A stretch of 64,000 bases of DNA from Haliclystus octoradiatus (lineage: Eukaryota > Cnidaria > Staurozoa > Stauromedusae > Haliclystidae), in NCBI GenBank assembly GCA_916610825.1, contig OU744448.1:4441465-4505464 (forward strand), read 5' to 3'. Under the pieces are notes generated by a model. It was given only the letters and a program-made list of their open reading frames with translations, was not told where the DNA came from and made no database searches. Made by a program: the position numbers and the translations under genes. The number at the start of each line of letters is the position of its first letter. Position 1 is the stretch's first letter. Below are positions 47,029-57,200 of the stretch, one piece after another.

Positions 47029-47862
47029 CTAACTTAATAATTGAGAGATTCCGGCAAGCGAATGAGATGGAGTCCTGGTGTATAACGTATAAGCGTCGCT
47101 AGACCAACGGCCCATTGCCTTTATGATATAAGCTGGAATACCCTTGCGGCCTGCTACAGTGGCTGCTCCGATGCGAAAACTATGAGTATTAAAGTTCCCA
47201 GCAACTCTTGCTTGACTTAAGACTTTCTGGAGCCAAGCAGCAAGATAAGTTCTAGACAATGGTTGACCAGATTCCAACAGAAAGAGCGGGCCAGGAGTAT
47301 TGCCTCGTTTGTTAAGATAGGTGGACAAAGCATGGACTGCGCATAGAGGACCATTACCACGGCCAATATAAATAGGGCAACCATTGCGAAAAGGATCTGT
47401 CTTACTTGATTTTATCCAAACTCGCAAACACGTAGGAGAGGGTAAATTATCAAAAGCCAAATCATTTGCTTGCAGATGAACCATTGGATCGAAAGAGGCT
47501 AAATTTGGAACAGTAAATTCTGAGCAGCGAAGAAAACCAAAATATGCCAAAGTGCAAGCTGCCCACATCATTATATCGTCATAGCGGGTGAACTGTAACA
47601 AATTGTAGATTTTCAGTAATACGCTGTCTGTAATAGGAAGGCGTCTATTATTTGACGGTCTGCTACATCGTTTGATTCCTCTAAGAACTTTAGCCAATCG
47701 AAGACAATTTGCAAGAGGATCTGAATAACCTTGATCAATATGCAAAGAGCGAACTGCTGCCAGATAAACCTTGACTGATTTATGCTGCATAGATTGTGCC
47801 AACGTTGAGGCAAACCAACACAATGTATTTTCATCAGCTGGGCAACAACTAACAACTCCCAA
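47029..47862 (-). CDS. DIRS-type tyrosine recombinase (N-terminus cut by a stop)
   Basis: The recombinase integrates the circular DNA copy of the element. The open part has 277 codons. Catalytic residues of the phage-integrase fold are visible: Arg112 in FGFLRCSEF, His227 and Arg230 in THSFRIGAATVAGRKG, Trp253 in MGRWSSDAY, and the nucleophile Tyr258 or Tyr261. The SAM-like DNA-binding half is cut short. Upstream in the same frame, RRTYGSAQRKFIEFSREL is clearly part of the same protein but is separated from the preceding ...MTESLAP by a TAA at 47917-47919. The frame can be followed up to an ATG at 47946, 24 bases past the RT stop. Either this copy is inactivated by one nonsense change or the protein starts later (Met at 47862). 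Confidence 0.85.
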   Translation of the reverse strand: MGVVSCCPADENTLCWFASTLAQSMQHKSVKVYLAAVRSLHIDQGYSDPLANCLRLAKVLRGIKRCSRPSNNRRLPITDSVLLKIYNLLQFTRYDDIMMWAACTLAYFGFLRCSEFTVPNLASFDPMVHLQANDLAFDNLPSPTCLRVWIKSSKTDPFRNGCPIYIGRGNGPLCAVHALSTYLNKRGNTPGPLFLLESGQPLSRTYLAAWLQKVLSQARVAGNFNTHSFRIGAATVAGRKGIPAYIIKAMGRWSSDAYTLYTRTPSHSLAGISQLLS

Positions 47863-47969
47863 CTCCCTTGAAAATTCAATAAATTTGCGTTGTGCCGAAC
47901 CATAAGTACGACGTGTTTAAGGAGCCAAACTTTCAGTCATATACATATTAGATTGTGATCGTAAAATGT

Positions 47970-49712
47970 TCACATCAAGGCTGCCAGTGTTCGCAATGGG
48001 ATAGGTGTTGGATAAGCTTGAGCAAGTGGCGCCACGTGCCGGAATTCCTGCCAACGAAAACGAGAGAGTGAATCAGCAATTGTGTTTGAAGATCCTGAAA
48101 TATGTACAGAAGTAAAAGAAAAACTGTACTGAGCTGCTGTTAGCAAAAGAGAGCGCATCAATCGCATGAGTTCAGGATTTTTTGAAGAACGTTTATTGAG
48201 CACCTGAACTACTGCCTCATTATCCGAATGAAAAAGGACATGTTTTTTAAACCACGAATTCCCCCACAAATGAGCAGCAAGAACAATAGGAAATAGCTCT
48301 TTATATGCGATCCCATGATGCATTTGGGTTGCAGTCCATTGACCATTGAACCACTGTCGATTCCACATAGCTGCATAGCCAATAGAGCCTGAAGCGTCAG
48401 AGAAAACATGAACATCATTGATTACAGGCTTTCCAGAAAACAACCAAAAAGATACACCATTCCATGCACTAAGAAATTCATGCCACCAGCACAAATCCAA
48501 AAAGAATTCCCTAGACAAGCGAATCGGATGGTTTGGTTTGCGAAACCAGCATAGAAGATCCAGCATGCGACGGATAAATGTTCTTCCAGGCCAAACAACC
48601 TTTGCTGCATGGTGAAGATGACCAATTAATGATTCAAGGTCATGACGGTTGCACCAATATTTTTGCATCCATAAAGCAACTAAATCCTTTAAAGAACGTA
48701 GCTTTTCTGACGGCAAGCGAGCAATCTGACGAGTTGAATCCAGTTCAATGCCTAAAACTGTCATCATAGATGCTGGACCAAGACATTTATTAGGATGAAG
48801 TGGAAGACCCAACTGTTGACATACTTTCATAGCACATTGCAAATGATTGCCACATTCATCTGAATTAGCAGGGCCTGACATAATAAAATCGTCTAAGTAA
48901 TGTACCAGATTGTTTACACCATTATTATTGATCAAGATCCACTCAACCGCATCAGCAATGGAATTGAAGGTGAATGGGGCAGAACGTAACCCAAAAGGCA
49001 AAACCAAGTCAACATAATATTGTCCACGCCATTTCATGCCAAGAAGAAAGCGATCCAGATGATGAACTGGGACATTACGGTATGCTGCTTCAACATCAAA
49101 CTTAGCTATGAGAGCACCAACCCCCAATGCAGTTATCATTGCCACAATCTGATCCAACTGGATATAATGCAAATTGAAAGCCTCAGGATCAATCCCATCA
49201 CCACAAGGGGACGATAGGTCAACGATAAGACGCCACTTGCCTGGCTGGCCGCGTTTCGGAATTACGCCAAAACTACTAATGTGAAGATTTGGCAACGGTG
49301 ATATGACAAATGGTCCAGCTACTCGCCCCAAACGGACTTCATTAGCAATATACTCATCAATAACCGAAGGATTAGATGACGAAGATAGCTTGTTCTGCTT
49401 AGATGACTTTAATGGTTGATGGTCTTGGAACCCTAAGCGAAAACCATGTGTAATACCATGTATAATATAACTGACAAAAGCCTGATCCGGATGGGAGGAT
49501 AATTGAGAAGCAAACGCCTCAGCTCGCAACGGTGATACTTGCGAAACCGATGGCAGACCAAACAAAGCTGAAATAGATGCATGAAGTAATGCATTAGAAG
49601 AAAGAAAAATAAATAATAATAATAATAATAATAATAAAAATTTTGTAGTAAAAGACAACACAATTAATTTCATATTTTTATTCGTAACGTTCCAGCTTTG
49701 CACTGAAGCCAT
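47970..49712 (-). CDS. DIRS-type reverse transcriptase / RNase H (580 codons)
   Basis: This ORF makes the polymerase of the element. RT blocks: GKWRLIVDLSSPCGDGI, IAKFDVEAAYRNVPVH, LPFGLRSAPFTFNSIADA and the active site YLDDF near residue 270, then PLHPNKC and VLGIELDS. RNase H follows with FSDASGSIGYAAMW near 436, YKELFPIVLA, HSDNEAVVQVLNKRSSK and SGSSNTIADSLSRF. The ORF is uninterrupted. The first ~40 codons include a poly-leucine run from an (AAT)n microsatellite at about 49613-49637, so the true start may be later. It ends at a TGA (47970-47972) just before the recombinase frame. Confidence 0.92.
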   Translation of the reverse strand: MASVQSWNVTNKNMKLIVLSFTTKFLLLLLLLLFIFLSSNALLHASISALFGLPSVSQVSPLRAEAFASQLSSHPDQAFVSYIIHGITHGFRLGFQDHQPLKSSKQNKLSSSSNPSVIDEYIANEVRLGRVAGPFVISPLPNLHISSFGVIPKRGQPGKWRLIVDLSSPCGDGIDPEAFNLHYIQLDQIVAMITALGVGALIAKFDVEAAYRNVPVHHLDRFLLGMKWRGQYYVDLVLPFGLRSAPFTFNSIADAVEWILINNNGVNNLVHYLDDFIMSGPANSDECGNHLQCAMKVCQQLGLPLHPNKCLGPASMMTVLGIELDSTRQIARLPSEKLRSLKDLVALWMQKYWCNRHDLESLIGHLHHAAKVVWPGRTFIRRMLDLLCWFRKPNHPIRLSREFFLDLCWWHEFLSAWNGVSFWLFSGKPVINDVHVFSDASGSIGYAAMWNRQWFNGQWTATQMHHGIAYKELFPIVLAAHLWGNSWFKKHVLFHSDNEAVVQVLNKRSSKNPELMRLMRSLLLTAAQYSFSFTSVHISGSSNTIADSLSRFRWQEFRHVAPLAQAYPTPIPLRTLAALM

Positions 49713-50887
49713 TATTGAGCTAATAAATAAATAAATAAAATAAATAAATAAATAAATAAATAAACAAAATTAGAAAAGAAAACAAGAAATAAAATCATAG
49801 AGAAACACACAAAAGATTGGATTACAACTAGCTTGGCGAATTATAATCGGATTGGCGGATTATAATCGGATTAACACATTACAATCGGATTGACGGATTA
49901 CATTCGGATTAGCGGATTATAATCGGATTTTAACTGGAGTAACGGCTCGCGATCCCGATTGGCAGATTACATCGTAGATGGACGAATGTATGCGCACATG
50001 CGAGGATATTACTGCAGGCGTGACATAACGAATACTTTTGTAAAAAACAACGCCAGTGAGGAGTGGCAAACCTCTAACAGTAGAATTGATGAATGCAAGT
50101 ATAGTAAATGCTTTAATACCTTACGCAATTAGTCTAAAAAGGAGAACGAAATGGAAATTAAAATGTTTGAAAGTACTTGGATTGGACGCGCGTAGACTAC
50201 TTTAGTAAAGCTATCTTTGCTGTGACTGCCTAGGAAAATTTCGAATAATAATTGTTTCAATTTATGGACGTCTGTTGAAAACTTTAAGAAATAAATTCAT
50301 TTTCGATCGCAATTTGCCAAACTCATTTATCTTACTATTTGTTTATTTTTTTGTGTATTTTTGGTTGATATTTGATAAAAGCTTTTGAACTGTAAATTAA
50401 TCGAAAATGCCATTAGATAATATTTTTAATTGCTATTAATCGTCACATTAATGAGACTAACCGGACAAACGAAATTGCTAAAAATATATTACAGCTATTC
50501 CTGTTTGTGAATATTAGCGACTGCACAAAAAACAAAAACTCGCTGATAAACAAGCAAACCTCATTAACGGAATTCATAAGCTTTTTAAATGAGCAATATT
50601 ACCGGAAATCAAAATTATTAACAAAACAAATTAATGGAGGGAATACGCAATACAAGACATAAGTAGACAAAGCCAAATAATGAATATTCAAATAGCTATT
50701 AATTAAAGTCATTAAACACAGTACACGCAAAGCAAGAATATTGGCATAAGCTACAGTTAAATATCGCTATCCGATCAAGATAGTTATACACAATAATAAA
50801 AAGATTAAACATTGAAAGATTGTATAAGCACCCCTTAAAAATAATTTACAATAGTTGTAAAATTATGCATAAAGGAATGTTGAGTTG
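49713..50887 (-). other. Spacer between gag and RT ORFs of the DIRS-like element
   Basis: These 1.2 kb lie inside the element but have no open frame of note. They hold (TAAA)n at 49720-49765 and a ~21-base tandem repeat with the unit 'ggcggattataatcggatt' at about 49832-49930 (five units). They could be an unrelated insertion, a decayed coding piece or a real untranslated spacer. Confidence 0.5.
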
Positions 50888-52069
50888 CTAACGCCGAATC
50901 GGTTGCTGATTACCAGACATATCTGCGTCCGCCAAACGTTTTCTGTTATTTGTGACGCTTGACATGCGAGCTGCTTGAGGCTGATCACACTTACTAATTC
51001 GATGTGGACCGGAACAACAAAGACATTTATGAGCATAGCGACAATTAGGAAGCCAGGACGAACATGAATTATAGTTCCAAGACGTGCATATCGCGGCGCT
51101 ATTTTGAGACCCAACAGGCTCTTGTTGGCGTGACGAGCCCCGAACTGGAGTCCAACGCGACGTTGCACCAGCAGTATGAAAACTGTAAAGTTGCGTGTTG
51201 ATGGAGGACCAATCTCGAAGAAGATATGCTGCGGCATTCTCACGAAATGCCCTATCGTAGTGAAGCCAAGCCGAACCATTAAAATGTCTGTATGTCCGTA
51301 TTATTAACATTTTGTAAAGTGAGAGGTCATGCCAGCGATGAGGACAATAAGCGGTGAGCACCATGACGTAGATTGTAAACGCTTTTAGCCATGATACAAT
51401 GTCCGTAACTAAAGTACGTTGGCGTCGAACAGGAGGATGAAAGACCAGTCTGCCATCAAGTAGAAATTCTGTTTCACTTCCAGTTTGATGACCATTACCC
51501 GTAGCAATCAAATCTCCTAGCTGTATAAATTTCCCACTGACAATGTGCCCGACCAGTTTAGCGGCAACAGGTTGACAGCCAGGACCCAAAACATACGGCG
51601 GATAAGATGACTCCACGAGAGACGATGGGGTGGCAGTATGAACAGGCATTGACACCGTAACAGGCGTGGAAACAGGATGATTGAAAGCAGACGTCGATAG
51701 TAATGCTGGGGCAACCGAGACAGCGTTAGCAGACGAAGTTAAAGTGAATTCATTTATAAATGAGGGTACAGACGGGACAGACCACATACCTTCTGCTTCG
51801 TGCGTTGGAGCACTTACGTTGGCTGCTTGTACCGACTCCGATTGGTTAGCTGATGAAGATGGACATGTTGCTGTAACTGTTGCTGCTGATGATGATGACA
51901 GTTGATTAGCTGTAGGTATCGCTTGCGATGACTTTGCCAATATAGCTTCTGTGACATCTTTAACTAATTGCTGCATATCAGCAGCTGATAACGTCGTTTG
52001 ATGACCTTCATTTTGAACGGCCGAAGAGACCATGGACGCATCCATACTGTTGCGAGTTCGTCGAGGCAT
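50888..52069 (-). CDS. DIRS-type Gag-like protein with zinc-binding C-terminus (393 aa)
   Basis: This is the first ORF of the element, starting 46 bases inside the A1 repeat (MPRRTRNSMDASM). The N-terminal half is Ser/Thr/Ala-rich and low in complexity. The middle has the aromatic-rich core usual in DIRS/Ngaro Gag (IVSWLKAFTIYVMVLTAYCP, LLIIRTYR-like, WLHYDRAFRENAA). Residues ~326-359 carry a CCCH-like cluster, C-x7-C-x6-C-x3-H (SCSSWLPNCRYAH), directly followed by C-x2-C-x3-H-x4-C (CLCCSGPHRISKC). It is thought to package the element RNA. No stop or frameshift is seen. Confidence 0.85.
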   Translation of the reverse strand: MPRRTRNSMDASMVSSAVQNEGHQTTLSAADMQQLVKDVTEAILAKSSQAIPTANQLSSSSAATVTATCPSSSANQSESVQAANVSAPTHEAEGMWSVPSVPSFINEFTLTSSANAVSVAPALLSTSAFNHPVSTPVTVSMPVHTATPSSLVESSYPPYVLGPGCQPVAAKLVGHIVSGKFIQLGDLIATGNGHQTGSETEFLLDGRLVFHPPVRRQRTLVTDIVSWLKAFTIYVMVLTAYCPHRWHDLSLYKMLIIRTYRHFNGSAWLHYDRAFRENAAAYLLRDWSSINTQLYSFHTAGATSRWTPVRGSSRQQEPVGSQNSAAICTSWNYNSCSSWLPNCRYAHKCLCCSGPHRISKCDQPQAARMSSVTNNRKRLADADMSGNQQPIRR

Positions 52070-52114
52070 GATTGAACGATGTTTTAAATAGGTAATGATA
52101 TAATAAATGTAATA

Positions 52115-52541
52115 GGAAATCGAGTTATGTGAATAATATATATAATAAAAAATTTAAGAATAATAATAACAGTAAAAATTGCTCTGCCAAAATACTTGCA
52201 CACAAAAAGCTCAATCAAACTTTTGCTACCGCTAACAACGCTTTCCTCTAAAGGAGTGACTAACCCAAAACAAGGTGTGCCTAAAGTAGCACATTGTTTC
52301 ATCCTTCTTACCCAGGCTCTTCCATCTGTGCTGCTTACCTTATTTGGTATAAAATAGCTTCCCACGCTGTTATCTAAACTTTGTTACTTACGTCCGTAAT
52401 CTAACGGATGTGAACTAACTCCCACCTACGAAATGAAAGCTAGCCCCACTAGAAAGGAGGGGGTTTCATGCAATGGCAAACAACAGTGTCTGAGTCTAAT
52501 TCAGCCTAAAATTGTAATTAAATTAAAATTGTAACCACCAT
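52115..52541 (-). repeat. Split direct repeat A1 (outer copy)
   Basis: This 427-base 5' terminus of the element, in its own sense, is nearly identical to 46161-46587. The conserved part includes a 93-codon frame present in both copies (46130 and 52084), which I treat as a by-product of the repeat. Confidence 0.85.
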
Positions 52542-54216
52542 AATAATTCAATATTCACTGGATGTTGTTTTTACCGTTGACTACGATTTTTCCAGAAACA
52601 AGAGCAGCAATTCGGCATTTGAAAAAACATTGGAATTGTGTCTTTATTTTTATCCAGAACTTTACAAAGGTCCACGTTTCAGACCTGCCGACTATGTTGG
52701 AAATTTACAGTGTTAGATATAAGCTAATTGCAAAGCAATTACAATTGTAATGGCATGGATTGAACGCTGTAGCAAAAACGGTAAGTTTCCGTCAACACTT
52801 AGTTATATTCAACAGATACTATATCAATTTCTGCAGCAAATTGTTTAGAAGTGCAACTTTTTCAATTGGCAAACAAATTGTTTTCCCATTAGCAGCTAAT
52901 CGATTGTATCAGCAGTCAAATAGTTCAACAAAAATTATTATTTTTGCTACAGTACAAAGGAGCTGATAACAGCTTATTGACTCATTTCAGCAGCACAATA
53001 ATTTATTCTTTTTTGAACAATCTTAATTGTATTAATAAAGTGTTGATCATTTGGGGTGTCGTAAGAGATGAATACAAACGTTTTGAATTAGTAACCGATG
53101 TAAAGTACAAACCAACAGGAGTTGTCTACTAACTTTTGAATTCACACTTTCGTTTTGATACACGTTAATGTCGGTTTAAAGAAAAAGTAAATTAATATTT
53201 TGAGATGCCTGTCATCTTCTATTACATATAATGAAGATGATGGTCAGCAGAAATTTATTTCCAGAACAACCTTCTTGTCCCTACAAATGGTTACATGATG
53301 GTTTTTCCTGCAAAATCATGTTCAACAAATGAAATATGTAACAATGCCATTTCTTCCTTGAATTTTTGTCTGAATCAGAAGCTAAATATACTCCAAATGT
53401 CAATTTATTAAATGCTAATAGTTTAGATCTGACTGTTATTCACAGACGCAGTACTTTTGCATGTTTTTATATTATTTTTGTAATTCTCTTGTAGATTGTT
53501 ACTATATCTGGAATTCCGGTGTTAGAATATATTTTTCCATGCCTAGAGATCCATTATAAAGGTAAGTCAAAGTCTCGAGATGTTTGGTTAATTTATTTTG
53601 TTTAAATCTGGCATAGACAGAATGATATTTTTTTGAAAAAAGTTCATGGGTTAATGAACGTAAAATTCACCCAAAGTTCATGAACTATTCGTCCTTCTTC
53701 ATGAACCCCAAAAATGTTCGTGAACTGTTCATGAACTCATGGATTTTTTTCACAGGAGCAAAAGAGAATAAAAATTTGCCAAATTTCTGTTTTGAAGGTA
53801 TTTTATATATTTTCAATGATCTGCTGTACTATTATAAATTTCAGCTTATCTCAGATTTTTTTATTTTCGATGGACAATGTTGTCCCTAAAATGCTATCAA
53901 GACTGTTTTCAGCTTTCGCGCCATTTGAATGGCTGAGAAATTTACAAATCTTGCAAAAACTGTCAAATATTATTTATTATCTATGAATTAAGCTAAAAAT
54001 CACTACAAACTTCTGATTAGTCAAAACGTTTTGAAAGTTAACATCAGAAACTTGTGTTAAATTATATCAAGTTGAATTTTTTGACTAGTTTTCAAATAAC
54101 TCATCGGGAGTTCCAAACTAGAGTGTTAGGCTTCATGATGCACAGCAAAAAATTTTAATTAGAGAACATGTTCACGGAATCAGAGGGGATTAAAGATGAT
54201 GTTCTTCTTTTTGTAG
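52542..54216. other. Region upstream of RNF213
   Basis: This should hold the RNF213 promoter and untranslated exons. 53496-53562 is a possible 67-base non-coding exon with a good acceptor (ctcttgtag) and donor (gtaagt). If spliced to 54217, its frame meets TAA before the start codon, which fits a 5' UTR. The GTTCATGAAC MITE at 53634-53758 is here. Short frames at 52562-53132 show no domain I know. Confidence 0.35.
53634..53758. repeat. GTTCATGAAC-family MITE, copy 7
   Basis: It starts TGAAAAAAGTTCATGGGTTA and ends in 'ctcatggatttttttcacagg', mirrored ends close to those of the copy at 968-1144. It lies about 460 bases upstream of the RNF213 coding exon. Confidence 0.65.
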
Positions 54217-57200
54217 ATTTATAAAGATGTCAAAGAAGAAAAAGAAGCATAGGAAATCAACTAAAAAGAGCAAGGAACCAGTAGAATCTTCTGCCTCCGC
54301 CAATTGTGGACCTGATTCGTCTGCTAATTGTGAGCCTGGTCCCTCCAATAATTGTGAATTTTTTACATCTGCTAATTTTGATCCTGATTCCTCTGCCAAA
54401 GTCAATGACAACAGAGATACTACTCTTCTTGATCATGCAGCACAATCTCCTTATGCAACTAAAAGATCTTCCTCTGATCAAATCCACTACCAAATGTCCA
54501 ATATGAAGGAGTTTGGAAATACAATTTTACCTGATCTTAAAACACAAGAAAGCCTCTATGGTGATCAGGGAGTCCATGTACATTTTGCACAGAAAGATTC
54601 TGTTGGGGAAATGGAACTGGATAATGGAACACAAAAAGCTATAGCAAATGTAACAACAAGAAGTGAGATGGAGACTAGTATGAAAGGTTTATCCACAGAT
54701 GCAACAATGTCAGATGTGGACGAAAATAAACCAACACCAGATTCTAGTCAATCTGAAAACAAAACTATTACTAATTATGTTGGCAATGGCCTACCCAAAC
54801 AACCAATATTAAAAGACACTATCCAAAAAGCATTAAAGGAGGAAGATCAAAGCTGTTGCAACGAAGGACATCCCTTAATTATTGGATATGATGCATACGG
54901 TGCCAATGGAGGGGATGTGGATATGGAAGAAACTGAGGACAATGACAAAGTAAAGGGCAGGCAAGAAGAGTATAACTTCAATATGAATCAGATTGATCCT
55001 GGAAAGCAAGAGACAAGCAAGGGTCAAAATAGCTTTGCTCTTCAATCTAATGATAAGAATGTGAAATCAAAGAATTCTGCTTTGAAAGATGTTGCAAGTA
55101 CAACATTAAATGAAAAACACAAATTGCAAGCTAATGAAGAAGAGACAAGTATTATAGATCGTTTGGCGGATGCAATGATGTCAGATGTGGAGGTAGATGA
55201 AAAGAAATTGCAACAAAGGTCTAAATTTAATAAAAGTAAACCTTCTGCTGAGTGTGTCAATGATGGCTCAAATGCACAATCAAATCAGGATATTAATCTC
55301 CAAAAAGCAAGGGACTGTGAAAGGCAAACTATTGAAAGACACCCCTTAATCAGTGAAGTTGATGTGGAGATGGAAGCAACTGAGGATAATGACAAAGCAA
55401 CATGTAGGCAACAGGAATTAGATTATAAAAAAATTGATAAAAAGCACTATGATATGAAATCTAATCGGTGGTTGAAAAGTCAGGAAATTTTAACTGATTC
55501 CAAGACTATTGTTGAACAACCTCATCCTCAAGAGCAACTGCCTTCTACCAGCTCATGTACTATGAATGAAACGAAGAAGATAATCAATTCCAAGAAAGTG
55601 TATAGCCTCGATTCAAATTCAAATGATTTGGGAAACCAAGAAACAGACAATTGTCATCATACCTGTGTCCCATCTAACAAGATCGATGTAAAGTTGAAGG
55701 ACTGTCATTCAAAAGAAATTGCTCTTTCTGTGCAACGACCAATATCGAATGAAACCCAAAAATCAATTGACTATAACCTGCGTTCAAAAAAAGCTGAACA
55801 TTCTTCTCAATATGACAAGAGTGATGCTAACATAAAAGTCAACCTGGTAAAACATAATATTATAGATTTTGTCACTGTCACATTCCATGCTGTTGTTTCG
55901 TCAGAGGTGTGCAAGGAAATGGTTGACAAAAATGCTTCTTTATTTATTTTATTTGGAAAACCTATCTCTGATTGGAAAGAATTTCGTGTTCAGTTACAAA
56001 TTCAGAATACATCACAGTTTGCCAGGTCCAAAAATGTTGGCTATGTGACAGGAGAGTTTGAACTATCAAGGCAGGATATTCATAAAAATATCCCTTACAA
56101 ATATGTTCTTCTATCAAATGGCAGTCCAATGTCTTTTGAAATTTTGAAGTCAGATTATGGTTTTTTGGATCTCAATAGATTGTTGAATGTTGTCACTGAT
56201 GATTCTTTTGTTGATAAATATGACGAAGGATTAATCTTCAATCCTAGACACACAACAGTCACACAATCAATTGCAATTCTTGTTTTTGTTTCCACATTGA
56301 ATGCTGAGTTTCTTCGATTAAAAGGAATCAGTGCAGCTTTAAATGTAAAGAAATCAATTTTCAATGCACATGAAGGGAAAATGAAATATATAAATTCATA
56401 CAGTTCATCCTCCATCACCAAATCATCAACATTGAAAGTCCCTGAATTGGAACGCAGGATCTTCTCAACTATTCATAATGCATTCAATCAGCATTTGGAG
56501 ATGCCGGAGCTACCAGAATCTATGTTCATAATGCTATCATACTTTTTGCTCTATGTTGAATCCAGTACTATCACAGTTGACACGTTGAAAATCATCATAA
56601 GTATTTTCAATACACTACGTGTTATCATGCCTAAAGTTTTAAAGAGAAACCAAATCAATATCGACCTCCCGAGTTTGTCTCTTAAAATCAAAATGAAAAA
56701 AGCGCTAATCAGCACAGCAAATAGAATGTTTTATCTAATTGACTGTCAAGATATGAGTTTGTACAAAGACAATCCTGAAGACTTCTGCTCCTGGATAATT
56801 ATTCTATCTTATATTGAGATTTTAGATGATCAGATCAATTCCGAGACGACCCTACTTAATGGAATTGAGAAAGACAAGTGGATAAAACTGGCTAATGTTA
56901 ACAAGCTTGGAACTGTGCATTATATGAATTCCTTTGCAATACAAACCAGCAGTCTTGTGAAGCAAGCAATAGTTAGTGTTTCATCTGACACAGAATTAAA
57001 GGATTTGTTCAAAAACTCAACATCTCTTTGGATGCTTGAAGTTCCATTCCAACCTGTAGCATGTAAGTTTTTTATGCTAGTTTCAGAAGATCCTTCCAAC
57101 GAAGAAGTTTTCACAAAGGGATCATCGCAACTGTTAACAAGATTGCAAATTCACTTGGCTAGCCTTGGACCTGATAATCCTAAAAAAAAAGACTTTACAT

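Larger units (their letters stand above)
45747..52541 (-). mobile_element. Ngaro/PAT-like tyrosine-recombinase (DIRS-order) retrotransposon
   Basis: This 6.8-kb element is read on the minus strand and carries split direct repeats in the order A1 (52541-52115), gag, RT-RNase H, tyrosine recombinase, B1 (46850-46588), A2 (46587-46161), B2 (46009-45747). The A copies are both 427 bases with about two differences; the B copies are both 263 bases with one. B1 and A2 abut exactly, while A2 and B2 are 151 bases apart. This layout is diagnostic of PAT/Ngaro elements, which integrate through a circular intermediate and leave no target duplication; none is seen here. The near-identical repeats suggest a recent insertion, although the recombinase frame has one stop. 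Confidence 0.9.

Noticed and set aside
52562..53132. Short ORFs upstream of RNF213 as a degenerate gene
   Set aside because: Three small frames with no recognisable domain. I could not join them through convincing splice sites.
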